The position numbers were made by a program, and so were the translations under genes. From Amyelois transitella (lineage: Eukaryota > Arthropoda > Insecta > Lepidoptera > Pyralidae), in assembly GCF_032362555.1 (NCBI RefSeq), contig NC_083509.1:7091001-7155000 (forward strand): a stretch of 64,000 nucleotides of DNA, in the 5' to 3' direction. Shown piece after piece: positions 22,790-35,202 of the stretch. Under the pieces are notes generated by a model. The model was not told the DNA's origin. It worked only from the letters and a program-made list of their open reading frames with translations, and did no database searches. Positions within the stretch are counted from its first letter, which is position 1. The number at the start of each line of letters is the position of its first letter.

Positions 22790-25684
22790 TTTATCATTTG
22801 CTTTTGTTAATGTGGACCAGACAAATATTGTTATTAAAAAAAGTTTTTTTTTACACAAGATTAGTCAAATTAATACTTTAAGTATATTTGAGTAACAAAA
22901 CGTTGTAAGTACAGACTGCATGGTGCCTGAACTAAGTACCTATAACTTGTCATATAGATCAAAAAGCTGCTTATGTAACTACAGATACTGTGGTTAAAAT
23001 ATAAAGCATTTTTATCACTTTACGTAAGCTGCGTACTAACAATAAAAACTCTTTTCAATATCAACTGTTCTGTAATCAAACAAAACATGATAATAGCGGT
23101 CAAAACCAAACGGTTAATACAATTTGCTGAGCAATAAACGAAGTCATAAATCTTCGTGGATGCGGTAATCCGTCATACCATTCGCACTCCACCAATATAG
23201 TACTATTTGTTAAGTGTTAACACTTGCTGTATTTAAATATTTGCTAATATTGAATCATTCACACCTGACATATTCATTTACTTTTGATAGCCTTTGCTGC
23301 TTCATTGCTACTCTGATCTTTTAACGTGGAATTCGATGTAATTTAGGTAGACTAAAATGACTTTATCATAGGTTCTTCATCGAAACTTGGTAAGTATAAT
23401 TGAAGTGATACGACGGTTTTAATGCAAAATTTATCAAGTTAATTAATTATAATTATATGCTTAAATAAACGTGACATTACGTCACGTATTATCTAATTAA
23501 GGTAAAGATCATTTTAGGGTGTGAGGTTAAGGTAAACAGGTAAGAGTGATGAGAGATAATTTAACATCCCTCTATAACAAATGTTATTTTTAAGCATTTT
23601 TTGTCAATTTTAACCAACAGGTAGAAACGTAAACGAAGTTAGTACGGAACAAATCTATGGTTTAATTTTTAGGTAAGGTATAGGTAGTGCTGTTCCGATG
23701 TTAATACAATTTTCAAACCAAAATCAGTCAGATAGAGAGACATACTTACTTACTCGTATAATCTGACGTTCTACCATTGAATTAAAAACCAGGACATAAC
23801 ATCGATTTTAAGCATACGAAAATTAAACATACCTACCTACTCCGATAGTGAGCGGTACTTGCAATAGATAATTTTTATTAATTTGTAGGATACAATCTAG
23901 ACTTAATGTTATTAAACTTTTTCCGTTTAAATCAAAAGTCAGTCACTAGTTAGCTAAATCATAAACCAATGCCATAAAATAACCAGTAGTCCATCATGCT
24001 CGCACTAGTGTTAACAACGCCTTAACAAGTGTAAATAAAAGTGTATCAAAATACAATCCGTAATGGTTATGGACCCGCTGCGAACGAATAGAGGAGTCCA
24101 TACAACTCGATGATGATTCCATAAATTTATACAGTGCACAATAAAAAGGCTGGTTGGAACAAAGCATCGTCACCTCGGTTTATGGACTCTTACGCTAAAC
24201 GCACCAATCTGTATCGCTTCAACTCCACTATGAATACAATCAGCGAGATGACGCCCTAATTGCCGTGAAATTTCTGTATGAAAAATACTTATAGATATTG
24301 AGCTTAAGGCATTCGGTATATAGATAAATAGATAGATGCTTGGTCATGGATACTTACAAAAAGAGAGAGACAGGAAAAGTGCAGGGATCATCCCTGCATA
24401 TCAATCAAATGGAAAGAATACGTGATCTCCAGGTAATAGACAGTATTTATTTGGTATGTAAGTGTAAAAATAATCTACTCGCAACTATGTAGTTGCGATC
24501 ATTGTAGATCATATTTACCTACCTATAGTAAATGCGACAAAAAATAAAATGCATACATGCTGCAATAAAATACATACATTACTAAAGCGAATTTAATAAA
24601 GTAGGTAAGTACACATAACTCTAAACTTCGATCGTTTTTATTAGGTAGTATCAAGATTAATAAGAAATTAAACAGAATTATTATAAACGAACTATAAATT
24701 GAATTAAATCTAACTAAAAAATTAAGCCCGATTGTTTCCTTGACATATATATCAATACTCGTATGAAAATTTTGCCGGCGGCGTCGCGACGCGTTGACAT
24801 GTCCATGTTAATTAAATAGCTATAAAACCGGACAAAGCCACAGCGTACCTATATAGAGAGCAGCGTCATTTACACTTGACCCGCTAACGCAATAAAATGT
24901 TGACTAATTAATACCAACAACCCACGCCTGAGATGATTTTTTATTAGATAGGTGTTAGTTTTATAATTAAAACCTGAAAAATATAAACCAGTTGATTCTT
25001 ATTAGGAAAAAAAGTACAATTTAATATCCATTTTCAATATTTTGTTAGAATTTCTTCATATAAATGTCACCTTTTCCTTTTTTATATATACAAAAACAGG
25101 ATCAAATTTCAACTAATAAATTTGTTGTTCCTTTTAAAATATAAGCGACAGCGGTAGCTTCAATTCGTAGCACGGGCTACGAGCTTAGAGTTGGTAGGCA
25201 GAAGGTAGTTTGGGTTGATATACTTACTCAAAGGTTACGAGCTATACGGCTTCGACGCATAACAGCCACTCCTTCACTGCTTATTTATATGAGATCTTTA
25301 GGTATCCAAAACAAATCTTTGTATCTAATGGAAATTCTTTCCAAGATTTTTAAAAGTACAGTTACATTACACTTAGTATTTATTACATTTCACCTCCTGT
25401 AACGGCATGGTGCGTTGGCGGCGGATTACTCGGACAAAGGCGAACATGAAACATGCCGCCGAATCTGCTTATCATATTGTTTGCTGCCCGCTGGTAATAT
25501 ACCCTCTATATATCACCGCTCACGTGGACCGTGTGTGCAGTCACGATAATATATGTGAGTATTAGATAACCACTAGCCACCCGGGTGGAAAAATGAACTA
25601 GGATTGTTTCATGCAAGGCTTACGCTTAGTTCATCTATAGAAAGCGGACTTACCTATTACCTATTGCACTATACCTATCTTAAC

Positions 25685-25852
25685 GGCCTCTGTGGCGCAG
25701 CAGTGCGCTTCTCTGAGACAGGATTCGAATCCCGGTCAGGGAATGATGAGATACGAACTTTCTCTAATTGGCCTGTATGTTAGATGTTTATCTATATAAG
25801 TATTTATGGTAAAATGAAGTATCGTTCAGTTAGTATCTCGTAACACAAGTTA
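25685..25852 (+). mobile_element. tRNA-headed SINE, family T1
   Basis: The head GGCCTCTGTGGCGCAGCAGTGCGC carries an A-box-like sequence, and GGATTCGAATCCCGG is a good pol III B box. The tail passes TGTTTATCTATATAAGTATT and ends GTATCTCGTAACACAAGT. The related copy at 34806-34992 keeps an intact tRNA-like head. Confidence 0.8.
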
Positions 25853-26489
25853 TTTTTATTTATTCCGATAATACTTATGCACTCTAAACTTTTAAAAGGA
25901 TTTCAACTCTCTATAGTTACAATATAATACTTGTATGTAGCCTAAAAATAGAAGACGTTACAGACCAAAGTGGAAAGATAAATAAATGTAAAGAAGCGAA
26001 ATCCAAACCCTAATGCACAGTGGCGGAGGGTGCAATTGGGAACACGAAAAGATAAGAGTGACATTAGTAACCTTATTCTTGAGGAAATGTAACTCTTCTT
26101 TTAATTCTAAATAAAGTCTTGATTGTGAGTCACCTAGCTTTAAATAATATAGTCTTATTTAATTAAGGCATGTTCACCAAAAAAAAGCTACCTAAATTGT
26201 GTGAAGGACTGGCACTAACATGAGTAACAAACAACAAAAAGCCGTCTTGATCTCTGAATAATTTATTTTTCTCTTAAATCGTTAAAAGTATTATCGCCAT
26301 GAAATACATTTTGAATCAATTTTATTGCTCCTCTCGATATTTATTGATGGAATGGGTTTTGATAACAATTTGAGCTCTTACTCGGTCGATGTTCTGACGC
26401 CGGCCGCCATAAATCCAATGTCAGTAGTGTGACCCAAACGAATCGGCTTAATATGTCTTTTATATTCAGCGCCAAATTTATATAAAATA

Positions 26490-26660
26490 CTAGCTAATAC
26501 CCGCGCCTTTGTCCGCATTAAATTTTACACAAATAATCATACTTCTTTCCCGGAGACCATCTTAGCATAGCCTTAAATTACATGACATTGAAATAACATT
26601 TGTATTAACATGTAACAAACACTCATCCTTACAAACTTCTGCAATTATAATAATAATCAT
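26490..26660 (-). mobile_element. Helitron-like fragment
   Basis: In minus orientation the 3' end reads GCGGACAAAGGCGCGGGTATTAGCTAG, and the other side has the CTCATCCTTACAAACTTCTG motif usual near the start of these lepidopteran repeats. Confidence 0.5.
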
Positions 26661-26969
26661 TCAACGACTTCATAAATTGTTTTGCTCTATCCATATTTCC
26701 AAACTAACCTATACGTTGATACCTTATACCTTTATAACAAACACTAAAAATTAAAGGCATATTTGTTTACAACCTAAAAAACATAGGGGTTAAAGTTAAA
26801 AATAAACTGAAAGAAGTTATAAGAGAACAATATTTTTTAAGTAAATACTTACGTTAACATTACAAAAACTTCTGGACCAATATTGTTGAAATTTTACACA
26901 GAAATAAGAATAAACCTTCAGTAACTTAATATCTGAATTGCAAAAAATAAAGTTAAAGTATTTTATTTC

Positions 26970-27477
26970 ATACATACATACATAAAATCACGCCTCTTTC
27001 CCGAAGGGGTAGGCAGAGACTACCTCTTTCCACTTGCCACGATCTCTGCATATTTCCTTCGCTTCATCCACATTCATAACTCTCTTCATGCAAGCTCGGC
27101 GGTTTCGGGTACTTTTGACCTGACCCTTTAGCAGGACGTCCTTAATTTGATCAAGATACGTTCGTCTAGGTCTTCCCACTCCGACCTTTCCCTCCACACC
27201 CCCCATGTATGTATATCTGCTTAGTCAACCTGTTTTCATTCATCCTCTCCACATGACCGAACCATCTCAACATACCCTTTTCTATTCCTGTAACTACATC
27301 TTCTTTCACATCACAACATTCTCTTATCGCGCTGTTCCTTATCCGGTCACTCAATTTCACACCCAACATACTCCTTAACGCTCTCATTTCCACTGCATTT
27401 ATTCTGCTTTCGTGCTTCTTTTGCCATACCCAACTTTCACTCCCATACATTAATGTCGGGACCAACACTTATTACAA
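26970..27477 (-). mobile_element. 5'-truncated LINE copy with 11-bp target duplication
   Basis: The (TATG)n tail is at 26970-26985 and the LINE 3' region extends to 27467, about 490 bases. The 11-base sequence TATTTTATTTC occurs at 26959-26969 and 27478-27488, a clean target-site duplication. About ten bases of unrelated sequence sit at the 5' junction. The ORF is broken by a frameshift after TKQIY. Confidence 0.92.
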
Positions 27478-27717
27478 TATTTTATTTCCTTTCTCGCACA
27501 GTTACACTCAAAACCAAAATGGTGTCTTAGGTCTGAAATTAACCTACATAACGATTCTTAGGTCATTACATAAAACTAGAATATAAAGTGGCAATTTCAG
27601 CAAACCCGGCCGCAACGCACGACGCAATCATTGCGTTAGTGCAAGTATTCGTGTTCATAAAGCCGATACATATAAACTGCAGCTGTAAATAAATCTTATT
27701 AGAGACATTATTATTTA

Positions 27718-27935
27718 CTAGCTGTTGCCTGCGACGTCATCCACCTTAAAAAGAAAAGATCTGGCCCCTGTAATTACGTCCTTAAAGGGGTGGGACCTTG
27801 GCGTACACATTACACTGAGAAAACCTCATTAAAATAGAAGCAAAAGTTTCCACGTGATGGGAGTACAAACAAACATACAGACAAACAGAAATTCTAATAA
27901 TTATATTTTTGGTAGATCCCCATACCTATCGAATT
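27718..27935 (-). mobile_element. Helitron-like fragment
   Basis: CTAGCTGTTGCCTGCGACGTCATCC in the plus strand is the reverse of the common 3' end with CTAG; the other side has the ACAAACATACAGACAAACAGA motif. The interior is diverged. Confidence 0.5.
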
Positions 27936-28129
27936 TTTGTCAATATGTATATCTTTCAAGTACCCTATAGACATCACAGTCATTTACAATTTATTTTATA
28001 TATGGATATAAGTATTGATTCCATCAACACTAAAATCTTATAAGAGGCGGAGGAAAATATACCTAATATAAAGCTTAAAGGTAATGATTATTTTCCGCAA
28101 TTTGATTTGAGTTTACATTTAAATAACTA

Positions 28130-28210
28130 CTGAACGTGCCTAGTCAGTCTTCAAGACTGCTGGCTCTGTCTACCCCGCAAGGTTTATAGACGTGATTATA
28201 AGAATGAATG
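28130..28210 (+). repeat. SINE tail fragment
   Basis: CTGAACGTGCCTAGTCAGTCT to GACGTGATTATAAGAATG, 5'-truncated. Confidence 0.75.
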
Positions 28211-28599
28211 AATGATTACATATAAAGCTTTAGTTGCCTTGTATTACGAAAACATTTCATGTTTACTGGTACTGGACTGTTTCGTCGACATAGCTTTGAT
28301 GAATACATAACCTAAGCAAACATTGTTGCGGTTGTTGTAATGCACGACATGGCTATTCCTGGCAACTTCTGCAATTACGCTATTATCTAGCTAGATAGCA
28401 CAGCGGTGCGCATGCGTGGCGCTTACCTGCGCAGTGGCAAGGAGCATCCGGTCTTAGACCATGGATGATATTGTCATTAATTTAAAAAATAATACCATGA
28501 TTCGTCATTTATTTTTCATATTTTTTATAGAAGTAGTTACTTCAACAATATTAAATGAATAATAATAACACCATATACTTAGACATTTATTTTGTGTAA

Positions 28600-28708
28600 A
28601 ACTTTCTCTGATTGTCCTGGGTCTTGGATGTTTATCTATGTAATGTATTTATTATAAAATATAGTATCATTGAGTTCGTATCTCGTAACACAAGTCTCGA
28701 ACTTACTT
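28600..28708 (+). repeat. tRNA-headed SINE family T1, tail part
   Basis: TTTCTCTGATTGTCCTGGGTCTTGG to TATCTCGTAACACAAGTCTCGAACTTAC matches the 3' part of the copy at 34806-34992. A possible degenerate head at 28388-28460 is too diverged to call. Confidence 0.6.
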
Positions 28709-30190
28709 TACAATCTGAGTAATCTGTCCCGTATTTATTTATTTATATATTAGATATTCAGAAGGCCACCGCTTTTCTTCCTTATATTTAAAATATAAAT
28801 AGCAGATGTTTTAGGTTATTTACGCCTTTTGGGCAAATAAAACTTCAGAAAAAGGGTAAAAAATGAAAAAAAATAAAAAATGGATTTAAATTAAAGTTAA
28901 AGGCTGGTTTTTTCTATTTCAGTACAAATTTAAAGGATTTCATCTAATAGATTGAGATACCAATAGAGATTCTAACAAACAATACAAACTTCACTTACTA
29001 TCGTATTTTCCAAACAAACAAGGAAAATCCTTGTTGACTTAAATTTACAACACATCATTACATTACAAATATACGGACACTCGTATATTCTAATGACATT
29101 TTAATAAGGGAGAAAATAAATAGTATACATTCATCTCTCGTTGATATTGCTAATCCAGCAAATAAAATGGGCCTGACTATTATATACTTACTTGCATGAT
29201 ATTTAGACGATATAATTATGTTGTGTTAATAAATAAATTTTTCCTATATGTTTAATAGTCATTTTAGTTTTCTTTTTTGTGTTATACTTTTATTTTTTTC
29301 GTGGAGTATATCTGACTAAATTTTTTATTTTCATTATTTCAAAGGCTTTAAAGCTTTATTATCTAATTTATTTAATTCAAGTCCGGTCAAGGATACTCTG
29401 AACCGACGAACTTGGATGAAAAGAGAAAAAATCAAAACCCTTCTTACGTGAATTTGTAATATGTAAGTAACTATGCATGTTTACACCCCAGAAATGTTTT
29501 ATAGAACTAGCAATAAACTTATTTTGTATAAGGTATTTATTTTTAGTTATCTGACACTTTCATAGAAATAATAGTCTAAATATTTAAATTATTTTTAAGA
29601 ATTTCAATGTGAAACATTGTCTCTGCGTAGGGTCTAAAAAACAGCTGAAGTTCCATAGACACTGTTGTATTTAGACGTAATTATATCGATGGCAGATATT
29701 AATAAAACAGTAGCTAATGGTGATACCTCCAATCGCATGTAAGGCCTCGCAAATTGCTGCGCTGTCGGGGAACTGGGTAACTACATATTTACTGCTCTTT
29801 ACGACCCATAATCACTGCTCTTATTAAAATTTAAGTGGTTTCCTTTCCTTACTTAACTCACATAAACAGTTCTGCATTCCACAGACGGTTTTACTTACTT
29901 TTATATAACCACACGATTAAAAATAGATAAAAACTGATTAAGGAAATATATATTTAATGTAGAAAACATAATTATTATTAATTTTCCTCCGAAATGACCA
30001 ATAATGTTAGTCCCGGTTACATCCTTACTTTTCTGGAGAAGAGCCGGGGTGTGCCTTTGCGACCATGATCCCTGAATTGAAGCAAATCGCCAAGTCGAGA
30101 CAAGCGACGAGCATAAGGGCACTACCTACTTACCTTTTCTCGAAAATATATCGTAGCCGTATCTTTGAACCATTGAATAACACGTTATTC

Positions 30191-30244
30191 AATAATTTTA
30201 CTACATCATCTTAACCACGGTTTAGATGATGTAGTAAAATTATT
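30191..30244. repeat. Perfect 21-bp inverted repeat with 12-base loop
   Basis: The arms 30191-30211 and 30224-30244 are exact reverse complements. The loop is TAACCACGGTTT. The sequence is AT-rich and the element is isolated, with no terminal features of a known transposon visible. Confidence 0.8.
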
Positions 30245-30424
30245 AAACATGCAAAGTTTGAATATCGTAGTTATGATACTTAAGATTTATTAGGGGTTTA
30301 AAATCGCGAATTTCGTCACTGGCTCACTAAACATCAATATTCTAGGATACTTCCCGAAGTCCGAGAAATCAGAAATTTGGAATGTCAGCTAATATAACTA
30401 CGGAAACAACAAAATTATAAAACC

Positions 30425-31093
30425 TTTTTTTTCGTGTGAAAAGACCTTCGTCTACCCGTTATGTGGGGCTTGAACCCACTAAAACCACACGGTGCCATCG
30501 CCTACCGCTTTGTTGCCAGGAGCATGAACTGCCCTCGCTCATATCCCTGACGCGGCGGCCGCTTCCACGGCGGCCTCGGCTCGGCCGCTCTCCACGGAGC
30601 GGCCAGCGGGGTGACCCGTCGGCCTTCAATTCTACCTGCTAGGGGAGGGCGCGCCTGGCATAGGCGCGCCTTCAACCCAGAGCCGTTTCGCCAGTCAGCG
30701 GAATCCCGTTTCCGCCGCCCGACCTGCCCTTATTGTGGGGGCAGCAGGTGCAGGGCGTATGCCCGCCTCCTGCGCCCAGTGCGCCGGCGGCGTATGGGGA
30801 GATCGGACGTGTCTTCTCTCACCCTTTCCGCCCCCTCTTTGCTGAGCATAACGCTCTCCGCAAAGGTCTGCATTGCTGTCCACGACCTGTCGCTGTCGAC
30901 AGTCTGTCTAACGACAGCTGGCAGAGAGAGGGGGACTCACGACCGCGCGAAGCTCCTTACGGTCTTCGTCCCAGGCTGGGCAAACCTCCAAGGTGTGCTG
31001 GACGTCCTCGTCAGCACATCCGTCACAGTGGTGAGAGATATCAGACGGCTCCCGACCGATCAGACACAGATAAGTACCCTCCGAAACAACCAT
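30425..31093 (-). pseudogene. R1-clade LINE fragment: ORF2 C-terminus and 3' region
   Basis: On the minus strand 31093-30908 encodes SEGTYLCLIGREPSDISHHC, followed by the DGC...QHTLEVCPAW zinc knuckle (C-x2-C-x7-H-x4-C) found at the C-terminus of ORF2 in R1-type non-LTR retrotransposons. The frame ends soon after, and the next 450 bases, very GC-rich, probably are remaining ORF and 3' untranslated sequence. A T/A-rich run at about 30425 may be the poly(A) end. It is truncated at its 5' side and cannot be autonomous. Confidence 0.7.
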
Positions 31094-31551
31094 AAAATTA
31101 TAAAACCCGACGTAACCTAAACCATCCCTGGAAGTTTATACTCGTATGACACTTGCACTTCAGTTTCTGCTAGATAGGTATCTGAAATATTGGTTGGTAT
31201 TATAAGCTAATATTTATACGAAGACAGCAACAAAAACTTAAACCCTAACCATCTGGGAATTGGAGGCGGAAGTTTTGCGAGGACGACCTATCTTTTTTTT
31301 TATTTTTTTCGGGAAGATAAAACCTTCCGCCTTTTTTGTATCGGCAGCCTGTGATGCAAAACAAAAGAACTTGTACGTCATTACTCCAAATAACAATAGA
31401 TGCCTTAAAGGTGCAGACACATTTGCGAAAAGCTTTTCCGGCCTAGAACAAAGTAACGCAGGTAGCCGAGTTGACTTTTGTTAAATTATTAGTCAGAAAT
31501 CACATCTCATATATCCCATGTGTTTTCCGTCGTGCAATTCTCAATGACGTG

Positions 31552-31690
31552 AGATTCCTCTTGTAGGCGATGGGCTAGCAACTTGTCACTACTCATTCGA
31601 ATCTCAATTCCATCATGAAGCCATACAGCTGAACTTGGCCTTTCAGTCTTTTCGAGACTGTGGCTCTGTCTACCCCGCACGTGACTGTGC
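31552..31690 (+). repeat. SINE, 5'-truncated
   Basis: GTAGGCGATGGGCTAGCAAC to CTGTCTACCCCGC, then lost. Confidence 0.8.
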
Positions 31691-32039
31691 GTATAAATTC
31701 TTATGTTACACAATTACAAAAAAAAATTTTAATCCTTATTACTTTTAACCATTCACGCTAATAACTATAGTAAAGTCAGAAAGATATTCATAAAAACATC
31801 ATTTTATCGATAAATTAGTCAGGCTGACATCAGCTGTCCTTAAAAACATTGCATAAATCAGATAAGTACTTTGGGCTAGATAAGAGCAAGATATAAGTAA
31901 GAAATTTTAGAGATTTTTGAAGTCTTCACTGATAATACTTTGTACTTCACCACACTTCCACAGGCAGTAATTAAGACAGTCAATAACACTTGTTTCGCAG
32001 CTTAAGTCAAATATCAGTCAAATATATAAAATGTTAGGT

Positions 32040-32210
32040 CAAGGGTACCCGAAACCGACGAGTTTGCATGACTCTTTATGAGTTATAATTATAAATGAAC
32101 TCTCTAGATATGAATGTGGATAAAGCGGAAGAAGTATGCAGGGATCGTGGCAAGTGGAAACATGTGGTCTTTGCCTGGCCCTCCGGGAAAGTGGCGTGAT
32201 TTATGTATGT
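32040..32210 (+). repeat. LINE 3'-end relic
   Basis: GGTCAAGGGTACCCGAAACC...GCATGA, then about 35 extra bases, then ATGAATGTGGATAAAGCGGA to GGCGTGATTTATGTATGTA. It is diverged from the intact LINE, so older. Confidence 0.8.
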
Positions 32211-32468
32211 ACATACATACATATGGTCACGTCTATATCCCTTGCGGGGTAGACAGAGCCAACAGCCTTGAAAAGACTGGATGGACACGTTCAGCTATTT
32301 GGCTTAATGATAGAATTAAGATTCAAATAGTGACAGGTTGCTAGCCCATCGCCGAAAAAAGAATCCCAAGTTTGTAAGCCTATCCCTTAGTCGCCTTTTA
32401 CGACATCCATGGGAAAGAAATGGAGTGGACCTATTCTTTTTTGTATTGGTGTCGAGAACCACACTGTA
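32211..32468 (-). mobile_element. SINE-like retroposon, nearly full length
   Basis: It runs from tail CATACATATGGTCACGTC to a diverged head GTGTCGAGAACCACACTG. Its tail abuts the tail of the LINE relic at 32040-32210. Confidence 0.85.
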
Positions 32469-32748
32469 ACTCGTATGTTATGTTAGTCAAATATTGTTCT
32501 TTTAAACAGTTATAGACTTTTTCTTGTAAAGGAAATATAGGCGAATAAAGCTAGAGTCGGCACAGTTTGTTTATTATAAAATTTCGATATACTTAAATAT
32601 ACCTAAGCATATTTAAACACGTGGTCATAAATAACAATAAGAAATGGATTGAAACATTTAGGCGGCAACTCGCTGAAGGCGGCACCAACGTTTATTGACC
32701 GAAATCTGGACAAAGACCCTGTTTTACAGCCCCATAATAAAAGTTACT

Positions 32749-33241
32749 ATTGTACCAGCGAGCAGCCCAACGAAATACGGACCGCCTTTTGTTAATACTT
32801 AAATAAGATATACATTTTTTATAGTGTTTAGCCCATTACGGTCAACAATTGTACATATTTTGACTGGAACTGACTCCAAAATGCTTTGCTCAAATAATAA
32901 ATGCCGCACTCACCGGCATTTATACTTTGAACCTGTTGTTACCTCTTCACAGTTAAACCACTGAACCGATCTGTATGAAATTTGGCAAACATATGTTGAG
33001 TATATTAATTGAACAGTCCATATTACATTTACCTCATATAGCTATTGGCAGTATGATTGGAATGTAGGTAGGTAGGTACTTACTTTTCCAAGTTTATCTT
33101 CTTTAATTTCTGTACCTAGTTCTACCAAAAATTTAAAGATAGAGGCAATGCCCAACCTTAGCACACAATACATACATAATCACGTCTATATTCTTTGCGA
33201 GCAAAGAGTCAACAGTATTGAAAAGACTGATAAGCCACGTT
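32749..33241. repeat. Duplicated segment, copy 1
   Basis: It begins ATTGTACCAGCGAG and ends in a SINE fragment at AAGCCACGTT. It matches 35203-35682 with only a few indels and substitutions (about 97% by eye). It includes a body of the type 'CCACTGAACCGATCTGTATG' common in lepidopteran repeats. Confidence 0.85.
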
Positions 33242-33412
33242 GAGCTGTTAAGCTTAATGATATAGGTATGAATAACGATTCATATACCTAAGAAGTGACA
33301 GATTGCTAGCCCGTCGCCTAAAAGAAGAATCCTAAGTTTATAAGCCATAAGTAGGCTTTTACGACAGCCATAGGAAGAAAAGAAAGGGATGGAGTGATCC
33401 TAGTCTTTTGGG
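33167..33412 (-). mobile_element. SINE-like retroposon, diverged
   Basis: It runs from tail ATACATAATCACGTCTATATTC to body and head region GGGATGGAGTGATCCTAGTC. The tail half is part of the duplicated segment. Confidence 0.75.
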
Positions 33413-33647
33413 ACACAATAATAAAAATAATACTTACTTACTTATATGAAATGGACCGGTTTCCGCGTTCAAATATGTAACCGAAGAGGCTCACGTTAGC
33501 CGGCTTTCGTCGTCTTTTACGACACCTTATAAATTAGAAGTGCTATAAATGTAAATCTTACTCCAAGTCAAACCCCATCACATATGCATGCTTTGAATTT
33601 CATAAGTTATATCAAACGTACTGAGTTATTCGAGTTATATTTATAGT

Positions 33648-33842
33648 TACTTAAAACTTTCACCTATTGCTTTGTTTTAACTCAGAAAAACATTTAAAGT
33701 TTGTTTCATTAAATCGGTTCACTAAAAAAAAGTTATCGACATTTGAATGAACTCAAGGCATGAGTTTGCCTGCAAATAAGTTACGAAATTTAAAATTCAA
33801 AGTCATTTATCATTGTACGACAGCATAATACTTATAACATAT
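33648..33842 (+). repeat. Copy of the Helitron-like 5' body
   Basis: ACTTTCACCTATTGCTTTG to ACGACAGCATAATACTTATA matches 49321-49510 and 50200-50390 closely. Confidence 0.75.
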
Positions 33843-34660
33843 AATAATAATAATAAAGGCGTCGGGACGTGACGACCCCATCGCCCTCTGTGGAAGGGTT
33901 TCCTTCCCAGTGCAGTCAGTCTCTGTGGGGCGGCTTGTGGCGAAGCCGTTGGTGAGTGGCGACACCACGGACCCTACCTCCTGGGGAACATACAGACATG
34001 CGCTATACACACGCATACACACAGTGACACTATCCCCGCCTCTGGCTTGCCTTAACCGGCCGGCCAGAGTGGAGTCGCAAGAGCAGATCCAGACGCTCCA
34101 GGATAGAAGTGTATTGCACGTAATGGCGGTAATAGCGGGGATTCCAGCACGGGGTCATACCTCGTGCTCATAAAACCGGGGCCGCACCTCTCGGCATCCT
34201 ATAGCTGCTTTTAACGTGTTGCGCCGTGGCCGCCGCATGGTGGCTTATTTAGGGTGCCCACAGGCTGCTGTATAGCCAATGAGCAGCGAGTCACCATCTG
34301 CCTAATCAAAATTATGTGAGAGATTTTCGAGGCAGATGTCCATATCTCACTCCATAACCCAGTAATCCAATCCACTAGCATCCCATCCGCATGACCGAGA
34401 CTAAGTAAATCCCTACCTGGCAATAGTTTGGCAGTTGTGGAGGGCTGTCCGTTGGTGTATCCCAATGGTTCATCAAGGGACAGATCTCCATAGCTGCAGC
34501 CATCTCACTTTAGAACAAAAGGTACCAAAGGGCCTCTTCATGTTGGCTTCGGCCCCATGAACGCCTCCCAAATGACCGAGTCCCCATGGGCTCGAGCACA
34601 TTTTATATGTACCAACATAATAATAAATTTCTTTAATCAAGTAATAAAAACGCATAGTGT
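33843..34660 (-). repeat. GC-rich LINE-like fragment, unclassified
   Basis: This 0.8-kb block is much richer in GC than its surroundings. Read on the minus strand it ends in a (TTA)n-like tail (ACGCCTTTATTATTATTATT), as in I/Jockey-type LINE 3' ends. Minus ORFs of 60-84 codons show no motif I can name. It is probably a 3' region of a non-LTR retrotransposon; low certainty. Confidence 0.4.
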
Positions 34661-34805
34661 GTTAGTATATAAGTAAAAATCAGTTTGATAATATTCTGGT
34701 TTTGCCGCACATAACATGCGTAATTCTCACGCAAATAGATTTTTGGTTTGTTAGTCTACTTTGATATTTTTTTTTTACACTGATTGATTTAGCCTCGAAG
34801 TAAGT

Positions 34806-34992
34806 TCGAAACTTGTGTTACGAGATACTAACTCAACGATACTATATTTTATAATAAATACTTATATAGATAAACAACCAAGACCCAGGGCAATCAGAAA
34901 AAGTTCTTTTCTCATCATGCCCTGGCCGGGATTCGAACCCGGGACCTCCGGTGACACAGACAAGCGTACTACCGCTGCGCCACAGAGGCCGA
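34806..34992 (-). mobile_element. tRNA-headed SINE, family T1, best copy
   Basis: On the minus strand the head GGCCTCTGTGGCGCAGCGGT has a good A box, GGGTTCGAATCCCGG is a perfect pol III B box, and the spacing is tRNA-like. The tail runs via CTGATTGCCCTGGGTCTTGG to CTCGTAACACAAGTTTCGAA. A tRNA finder may call the head; it is a SINE rather than a tRNA gene because the same tail occurs at 25800 and 28600. Confidence 0.85.
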
Positions 34993-35017
34993 CGACGCCG
35001 ACGACCGTGTGGAATGA

Positions 35018-35098
35018 ACGTGGCCATTCAGTCTATTCAAGCCTGTTGGCTCTGTCCACCCCGCAAGGGATATAGACGTGACCATATGTATGTATGTA
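35018..35098 (+). repeat. SINE tail fragment
   Basis: AACGTGGCCATTCAGTC to GACGTGACCATATG plus a short TATG run, directly beside a T1 head. Confidence 0.8.
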
Positions 35099-35111
35099 GT
35101 CTACTTTAATT

Positions 35112-35200
35112 TCAACAGCACCGCAACGGCCTCGATGGTCCAGTGGTTGGCGCGTGAGACTGTGAAGTTGGTGGTCCAAGTTCGAGCCCCAACAAAAACA
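35112..35200 (+). mobile_element. tRNA-headed SINE family T2, head
   Basis: GATGGTCCAGTGGTTGGCGCGTGAG (A box region) and GTTCGAGCCCC (B box) give a pol III-type head. Related heads lie at 35693, 49688 and 50606. Here the body is replaced by the duplicated segment from 35203. Confidence 0.7.
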
Positions 35201-35202
35201 AG

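Noticed and set aside
34924..34992. True tRNA gene on the minus strand
   Set aside because: A and B boxes are good, but the 3' sequence is the shared T1 SINE tail found at 25.8 and 28.6 kb.
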